From: Hepsetus odoe
Taxonomy: Eukaryota > Chordata > Actinopteri > Characiformes > Hepsetidae
Direction: 5' to 3'
Length of the DNA stretch: 64,000 nt
Assembly (NCBI GenBank): GCA_017165825.1
Contig: CM029368.1
Coordinates: forward strand, 1,870,634-1,934,633
Part shown: piece after piece, positions 57,730 through 64,000 of the stretch
Layout: every line of letters starts with the position of its first letter
How positions within the stretch are numbered: the first letter of the stretch is position 1
Notes under the pieces: generated by a model
Told to the model about the DNA's origin: nothing
What the model saw: the letters and a program-made list of their open reading frames with translations, nothing else
Databases searched by the model: none
Made by a program: the position numbers and the translations under genes

Positions 57730-58790
57730 TAGATTTTGATGTCCACACAAAGGGATCTTGGTCAGACTGAAGCCCAGAATCCAATGTGTACTCTTACTGA
57801 GGTCCAGAATTCCTTTGTGCGCATGGAGAACCTTACGGAAGTACAAAAATCACTCCGAAAGCTTTCTTTTGGTTCATCATTGTGGAGTAATGTATTTGTG
57901 AGTTAAGAATAGAAAAATACATTTCCTTACGCACCATATAAAGGCATCACACCAGCACACTGAAGAACATCTGAGTAGCTCTTTTGTGTTTGTGGTTTAA
58001 GTGGCAATGACGCTAAATGATGCTAATGTTTTCAAGATTGCTTGATATATGCAGATGCTTTGCAGAGAGCCCTTGAAAATGTTGTGACATTAGTAACTCT
58101 CACGCAGAGGGACTGCTGGAAATGACAAATGAAAAAATTCAGGGGTGAGATGGTTTAGTCAAACAGGTTGTGAGCTCTCCTAGACCTCGTCACAATACAC
58201 TCCATTTTTTAAAATAACAGTTAATGTGTAGGCCAATTCTGTTCACAAGCTGTATTCAGATTGTGGAGATGGCTTCTCTTGAGAATGTCACTCTGTGAAG
58301 ACAAAATGATACACGCAAATACAAAGGAAACCCTCTGCATACCACAGTGTCACAAGATAAAAGATTGTGTGAAGAGGGTGTGAATGAGCAACATGGAACT
58401 TCAGAAGATAAATTCTTCAAGAACATTCAATGTTCTAACATTAAAGGCATTCTCAATCCACCAGTTAAACTTTTCTAATCAGCACCAAGTGATCTCATAA
58501 AGATCAATACATTCTAGTTTTTACATTAATATCCATTCCTTTTGCTGTTAATAAGTAAAAAAAAAAAAAAAGTTTATAGCGTAAACCACAAACCAAGTTA
58601 AACATTTAGTAGATTTTGATTGTTGTGTTTAGTTTTTTGGAGAGCTTTATTTTTTTTGTTTAACTAAACAAAGCAAAAATGGAATTATACAGATAAAAAC
58701 TGAAATTAACACAAAAAAACTGTTCTTATAAAGTACAAGCTGTAGATTCCTCCCACATTTTAATTGGTAATGTGTTTCCTAGCTGTAATT
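57730..58790. other. Spacer without a recognised gene
   Basis: No gene or named repeat; a run of A lies at 58556-58571. Confidence 0.45.
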
Positions 58791-58796
58791 AATAAA

Positions 58797-59008
58797 AACA
58801 TTTACATTCACAGCATTTAGCAGACGCTCTTATCCAGAGCGACTTACATGTCCTAATTACAGGGACAGTCCCCCCTGGAGACACTCAGGGTTAAGGGTCT
58901 TGCTCAGGGACCCAGTGGTGGTAGTGCTAGAGGTGGGATTTGAACCTGAAACCTCTTGAGCCACAGGTCCATAGGAAAGTATCCTACCACTAGACTACCG
59001 CCACCCTA
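58797..59008 (-). mobile_element. SINE family B, full length
   Basis: The minus-strand copy begins AACATTTACATTCACAGCATTT on the plus strand and ends CACTAGACTACCGCCACCC at the head. Confidence 0.85.
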
Positions 59009-59039
59009 TAAAACAAAAAAGATGTTTCACCACTCTTTC

Positions 59040-59165
59040 TATCTGTGATGGGCTGGCACCCTGTCCAGGGTGTGTCCCCTGTCCTTCGCCCTGTGTGAGC
59101 TGGGATGGACTCCAGCACTCCCCCGCGACCCCGCTCGGGACAAGCGGCAGAAAATGACTGACTGA
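59040..59165 (+). mobile_element. SINE composite 3' end
   Basis: GTGATGGGCTGGCACCCTGT, CCGCGACCCCGCTCGGGACA, AGCGGCAGAAAATGACTGACT. It is the same 3' module seen at 27.6 and 39.2-39.5 kb. Confidence 0.75.
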
Positions 59166-59321
59166 CCACTCTTTCTATGCTTCAGTCTAGGAAAACAGGG
59201 TAAAGCCCTGTTTGCTGATCTAAAGGGTTGATAAAGATATAATTCAATATCATTCATAATTCAGCATTTTATATATTCTCTGTTTAGTTCCTGAGAGTTT
59301 GTCAGTGGTTTACCTTTGTAC

Positions 59322-59528
59322 TGGGTGGTGGTGGTCTAGTGGTAGGGTACTATGGACCAAAGGCTCAAGAGGTCAGATGTTCAAATCCCACCTCTAACAC
59401 TACCACCACTGGGTCCCTGAGCAAGACCCTTAACCCTGAGTGTCTCCAGGGGGGACTGTCCCTGTAATCAGGACATGGAAGTCGCTCTGGATAAGAGCAT
59501 CTGCTAAATGCCATAATTGTAATGTACT
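59322..59528 (+). mobile_element. SINE family B, full length
   Basis: GGGTGGTGGTGGTCTAGTGG head, TTCAAATCCCACCTCTAACAC, ACCCTTAACCCTGAGTGTCT, then the GCTCTGGATAAGAGCATCTG tail. Together with 58797-59008 it forms an inverted pair. Confidence 0.85.
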
Positions 59529-59529
59529 G

Positions 59530-61340
59530 AGATCCTTTGTGCCAGCACAATGAATTTCTTTTCATTAAAAATCAAGAAGAGGTTCAATTAAGAAGAGGAT
59601 CACAAGCCTCATCATGGTTAATGGTACTATCAGCTGCTAGGACAAGAACATGGGGAGCAATAGCTCCATGGAAAATGCATGCAAAACTCCTAAAGGGAAT
59701 CATTATTTTAATATTCCAAACCAACATGATATTAATATGAGTAGTTTTATTTCATTTATGCATCAGTGTTTGGAAAAGCCCCTTTTCTCAGTCTGACTCA
59801 CTTCACTAGTTCAAGACTTCCTGATCATTGGTCATTGGTCAATAACTATACATGCATATATATATATATATGTATATATATAGAGCATGCATTGTTTTTC
59901 TATACATTTTTTAAAATGTAATAATTAACAAAATTCATGCCGTTTGTAATACTTGACGGACAAGTTGTGAATTTTCAGGGAAGTTAACCATTTTGGTCTA
60001 CAGATGTGTATAATTGTGTATCATCAGCATTGCTGTGATAACTGACCCCCTGATTTTTCATAACCTGTTAAAAACCTTTAAGCCAGAGAATGTTTATACA
60101 AAGAAAATAAAAGCAGGCCTAATGCATAGCCCTGTGGGACATCATAGAGTATATCATGTGCACTGGAAATGTATAAACCAGAATATGTATTTTTAACCTT
60201 TAGGTTTGTATCATACCACTTTAACACTGTTCCTGATGAGCCAACTGAATATTCAAGATGGATAATGTCAGAATTGTCTAATGTCTAATGATGAGCCTTA
60301 GCCTAGACAGAAATCCTAGTATGATCAACACGGCTTCTGGCAGTGTTTACTATTAATACACTGATTCACAAAATAAGACTGTGAAAATAAGTTGGCTGAA
60401 AACAAAAGAATTGGGATTTCTGTATCACTTGTCTGTGGTACATCATGATATCTGCATTAATGAAGAAAAAGCAGGAATTGAGCATTTATTCACTGTGTTT
60501 AATCTATTTTTTCACTTTGTTTAAAGACTGATTTGCAATTGTGTAAAAAAAAAGTGCAGAAATCTTTAGCTTAGTGTGGACGAAAACTTTCTGACCTCAC
60601 TTTATGAGCAATGATCCTTGTAAATGAACCCGGTGATGGACCTACTAATATCGATTATAGCGCTTGGGAACGTAAACGAAAGGCTAGCTTCAAACATGTC
60701 AATAATTGTGTTGCTAATTTTGACAGCTACGTTTGATTTAGGCCTAGTTGCTGTCTTTAGACAAAAATGCTTATTAGTTTAACTCAAATTTTAGTCACTT
60801 AAATCATTTCATATTTTAGTCTAGTTTTAGTTTTAAAAAAATAGTCACATTTTAGTCAGCTATTAGTCATTGTCTTACACTTATTAAGCTATGCTAATTC
60901 ATTTACTGTAATACATGTATGTTTTTTTTCTTGAACAGGACAATATATACAACATATACTTCAGGTATACTTAATATACCGGTTTTTAAAACGATTTAAT
61001 GTTAATACTCATGTGCTACATATTTCATCTAAGCTTCAAAGCTAACACACTGAAGTTAGCTTACTTAACACATTAAGCCAGACAGTGCTAGCCTGGCTAA
61101 TACAAACGTATCTGTGTGAAAGAAAATCTTGTTTACAGGCTGAGTCACAGGCATATTTCCTGTTTGAACTGAAAGAGCCAACTACACCAACTAGCAAACT
61201 TTATATGCTTATAGCAAGGCTAATCACTTCACGTTACAGTTTGCCAGCTGAAGGTTAAAAATATACAACCTGTAGCATGTTGGAGTACCTCTTTTATGTA
61301 TGTCAAAAGTGTTTTGAAGGTGAAGAGGGTGTCAAGTGGG
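59530..61340. other. Spacer without a recognised gene
   Basis: AT-rich. A short TATATA tract lies at 59855-59882. Frames up to about 67 codons carry no motif. TTTTAGTC-type text repeats loosely around 60785-60865. Confidence 0.5.
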
Positions 61341-61344
61341 TGAA

Positions 61345-61518
61345 GGGGCAGCAGTGGTCTAGTGGTGAGGGTGTTGCCCCGGATTGGAAGATCGTGGGTT
61401 TGATTCCCTTACTAGTAGGTTGCCCTGAGGTACCCTTGAGCAAGGTACCGTCCCCGTCACTGCTCTCTGGGAGCTTTCAATAGCTGCCCCCTGCTGCACA
61501 TGTGTGTATGAGTGACAG
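61345..61518 (+). mobile_element. SINE family A
   Basis: GGGGCAGCAGTGGTCTAGTGG, GATCGTGGGTTTGATTCCC, TGAGCAAGGTACCGTCCCCG and TAGCTGCCCCCTGCTGCACA. The tail is cut by the LINE fragment that follows. Confidence 0.85.
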
Positions 61519-61519
61519 A

Positions 61520-62395
61520 GAGTGTACCCAAAGGAGAGAGAGTGGTGATTGGTGCAGACTTTAATGGACATGTCGGTAAAGGAACATAGGTGATGAGGAG
61601 GTGGTGGGTAGGTGTCAAGGAGATGAATGCTGAAAGTCAGATGGTGTCAAGGAGAGGAATGCTGAAGGTCAGATGGTTGTAGATTTTGTGAAAAGGATGG
61701 AAATGGCTGTAGTTAATACTTATTTTAAGAAGAGGGAGGAGCACAGGGTGGTGTTACGAGTGGTGGATGGACAGGTGGATTATATCCTTTGCTGGAGGGT
61801 CAGTTTGAAGGAGATTGGAGAATGCAAAGTAGTGACAGGGGAGCTAAACAGCATAGGATGGTGGTCTGTAGGATGACCTTGGAGGTCAAGAAGAGGAGGA
61901 AAGTGAGGGCAGAGTCGAGGATCAAGTGGTGAAAGCTGAAGAAGGAGGACGGCAAGGTGGAATTCAGGCAGGAGTTAACACGGGCACTGGGAGGTGTCGA
62001 AGAGTTACCAGAGTGCTTGGAAACTACTGCAGAAGTGGTAAGGCAGTTAGCTAGAAAAGTACTTGGTGTGATGTTTGAAATGAAGAAGGAGGATAAGGAA
62101 TCCTGGTGGTGGAACATAGAAGTCCAGGACTGTATACAGGCTATTGAATAAGAATTAAGAATGAAAAGAGGTGATGATCAGTGAATAGCAGTATGGTGTC
62201 ATGCTGAGAAAGAGCTCTACAGATGCAATGTTTGCTCTGAGGGTGGTGATGGAGAAGTACAGAGAAGGTCAGAAGGAGTCTCATTGTGCCTTTGTGGACA
62301 TATGGCAGGAATGTGGTGAGAGAGGACAAGCAGGAAATCAGTGTGAACATGGAAGATGCAGATGGAAAGGGTTTATCTGCTCTGGTGATCCCTAA
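61520..62395 (+). mobile_element. LINE fragment with endonuclease domain
   Basis: On the plus strand the frames give VIGADFNGHVGK (the G-D-F-N-type endonuclease motif, here A-D-F-N), then MVVDFVKRMEMAVVNTYFKK, REEHRVV and QVDYILC, the usual order in an apurinic-type endonuclease of a non-LTR element. Then come EFRQELTRALGG, ELPECLETTAEVVRQLARKV and KEDKESWWWN. A short piece of RT C-terminus may follow (62180-62360). Stops and shifts make it inactive. Together with the RT pieces elsewhere it suggests one family of APE-type LINE (RTE-like is my guess). Confidence 0.75.
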
Positions 62396-62397
62396 AT

Positions 62398-62532
62398 GGG
62401 GCAGCGGTGGCCCAGTGGTTAGGAAGTTGCCCTTGCATCAGAAGATTGTGGGATCAATTCCCCACCAGTAGATTGCTCTGAGGTACCCTTGAGCAAGGTA
62501 CCGTCCCTTTCACTTTTTAAATGTGAGCAGTG
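62398..62532 (+). mobile_element. SINE family A, 5' half
   Basis: GGGGCAGCGGTGGCCCAGTGG, GAAGATTGTGGGATCAATTCC, TGAGCAAGGTACCGTCCC then straight to the TTTCACTTTT tail. The middle is deleted. Confidence 0.8.
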
Positions 62533-62677
62533 GAAAAAAGAAGATTAACATTAACATTATTAACAGCTCATTGACTGAATAATCATAAATGTTTGGAGAC
62601 ATAAGGATTGACAGTTTTGTTCCTAATCAAAGATCTCTTAAAATACATGTACACTAAGTCCCGCCCTCTAACACTAA

Positions 62678-62733
62678 TATATAACGTGCCAATAACTTGC
62701 CCAACACCTACAGAGACAGGACAGAAGATACAC
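62678..62733 (+). promoter_or_regulatory. Candidate promoter and 5' UTR exon of perforin-like gene
   Basis: TATATAA at 62678-62684 lies about 30 bases before a likely start region. A non-coding first exon may end at 62733, with donor GTGAGTC (ACAC|GTGAGTC). The next acceptor would be TCTAAAATCAG at 62884, four bases before the ATG. No independent evidence supports it. Confidence 0.4.
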
Positions 62734-62887
62734 GTGAGTCAAAAATCCCTTCCTGTAATGATGAACAACACATTCTGTGAACACCATCACATTCTAGCGG
62801 AAGATATGTTTTGGTGGCTGTCTCATAATAATGTTTCATGCTCTACTGATGTGAGAATTAAAAACTGTTTCTTTCTAAAATCAGATC

Positions 62888-63891
62888 ATGGGGTGGATGC
62901 ATATCTGGCTTGCCTGCTGTTCGGTGTTGTATTCTCTTCTCACAATGGTGAACGCTGAAGAACAGCTTCACCTGGGTGGGCCAGAAGATTGCAAGAATGC
63001 TGAATTTGTTCCTGGATACAACCTTGGTGGAGAGGGCTTTGACATTGTGAAGATGGAGCGAAAAAAGTCTTATGTCATCGACATGGAGAAGTGGGACATA
63101 GGGAACGGCAGTTGCCAAATTTTTAGCAACTCATACAGGGAAAATGCCAAAGAGAAGATACCTGCGGCTGTGAGGTTCTGGAGAACAATTCCGAAGTGTT
63201 CAATGGGGGTTACCAGCAATATTTATGAGTCAAGTGAAGCTCTTGTGAAGGATTCTACTTCATCTGCCTCAAACAACTGGAAAGTTGGACTAGATGTGAA
63301 ATTCATAGCTTCATTTGCAGTAGGTGGCACCCATTCCCGCGAAGCGCAATTCAGCATGAAGAAGTCAAAGGAGGACAGATTTAGTTTCACCAAACATGTC
63401 GTCCAATGCAGCTTTTACAGGTGAGGTTTCCTTTGCTGAGAAAATATTTAAAAGGATAGATTAAAGGTAAATTAAGGTCCTCAAATATTGAGGATGTTTT
63501 TAAAGTGTGTTTATCATTTACATCCTAAATCTTCCCATTTATGCTGATTTGTGAACAACTGGTTCCACTGGTCTCTTGATTTTCAAATGAGATATGGGGT
63601 TTTATCTTCTTAATGAGAATGAAGGATCAGACAAATGGAAGCTGCTCATTATTCTATGGCAGCATATTTGCTTTAAAAAACGAAAGTGCTCGAGCTATTC
63701 TTTCTTCTCACTGTAAAAAAATCTTTGATGTACAAGAAACTGTATATGTTTCAGATATTAATGCCTCAAATATATTTCCACAGCTACGAAATAACAACTT
63801 CACCCCCACTGCATCGTGAGTTTTTTAAGGCTGTAAAGTCCCTGCCCACAAATTATGATCCCCACTCTTATCAAAGCATCATTGACAGGTT
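62888..63891 (+). CDS. prf1-like: Perforin-1-like, 5' part (continues into gap)
   Basis: Two exons are visible. Coding exon 1 (62888-63420) starts with a signal peptide (MGWMHIWLACCSVLYSLLT), then EDCKNAEFVPGYNLGGEG, FDIVKMERKKSYVIDMEKWD, FWRTIPKCS, NIYESSEALVKDSTSSASN, VGGTHSREAQFSMKKSKED and VVQCSFY; the donor is GTGAGG in phase 2. Exon 2 starts at 63784 (S|YEITTSPPLHREFFKAVK, then LPTNYDPHSYQSIIDRF) and is cut by the gap at 63892. This is the N-terminal region and start of the MACPF domain of perforin-1. The protein is released by cytotoxic lymphocytes, binds target membranes through a calcium-dependent C2 domain and forms pores. The pore-forming GTH signature, EGF-like and C2 parts lie beyond the gap. 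No stop or frameshift is seen, so it is probably functional, unlike its sister at 43.5-45.5 kb. Fish have several prf1 copies; which this is cannot be said. Confidence 0.9.
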
Positions 63892-64000
63892 NNNNNNNNN
63901 NNNNNNNNNNNNNNNNNNNNNNNNNNNNNNNNNNNNNNNNNNNNNNNNNNNNNNNNNNNNNNNNNNNNNNNNNNNNNNNNNNNNNNNNNNNNNNNNNNNN
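63892..64000. other. Assembly gap
   Basis: A run of 109 N. It cuts the perforin-like gene inside its second coding exon. Confidence 1.

Overview
This window is vertebrate nuclear DNA, almost certainly from a teleost fish. The genes are split by GT/AG introns, the spacers are AT-rich, and tRNA-derived SINEs, non-LTR retrotransposon pieces, microsatellites and an endogenous retrovirus fill most of the sequence. Recognisable genes are perforin-1-like, S100-like and V-C1 immunoglobulin-superfamily receptor genes. I cannot fix the order or species. Most long open frames are chance frames in repeats. The last 109 bases are an assembly gap.

Layout. (1) 0-22 kb holds a small immunoglobulin-superfamily receptor cluster. 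A decayed plus-strand V/C1 copy lies at about 2.3 and 7.3 kb and is split by an LTR element (2.9-7.0 kb). There are two minus-strand genes. Copy A (11.8-14.5 kb) has a frameshifted C1 exon. Copy B (16.8-21.1 kb) has signal, V with fused J-like strand, C1 and transmembrane exons, all joined in the same phase. (2) 22-34 kb is mainly repeats, with a badly deleted endogenous retrovirus (24.9-28.9 kb), a LINE fragment, SINEs and several minisatellites. (3) 34.2-38.7 kb holds a complete three-coding-exon S100 gene resembling S100A14/A16. It ends in a CaaX-type C-terminus. (4) 39-43 kb is repeats. (5) 43.5-64 kb is the most interesting part. It carries a decayed perforin gene on the minus strand (43.5-45.5 kb), an intact secreted protein on the plus strand (49.7-52.9 kb), and an apparently intact perforin-1-like gene on the plus strand from 62.9 kb that runs into the gap. 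The secreted protein has a domain that looks like the C80 self-processing cysteine protease domain of large bacterial toxins.

How the genes may work together (inference). Perforins make pores in target membranes. A secreted protein with a toxin-type autoprotease domain placed between two perforin genes suggests a host-defence neighbourhood and possibly a pore-plus-effector pairing. The sequence shows only proximity and domain content, not a functional link. The immunoglobulin cluster fits an innate or antigen-receptor-like role.

Limits. Exons were assembled by eye from splice signals and reading-frame continuity. Family names rest on recognised motifs, with no database search. Several frameshifts in the pseudogenes could be real decay or assembly indels.
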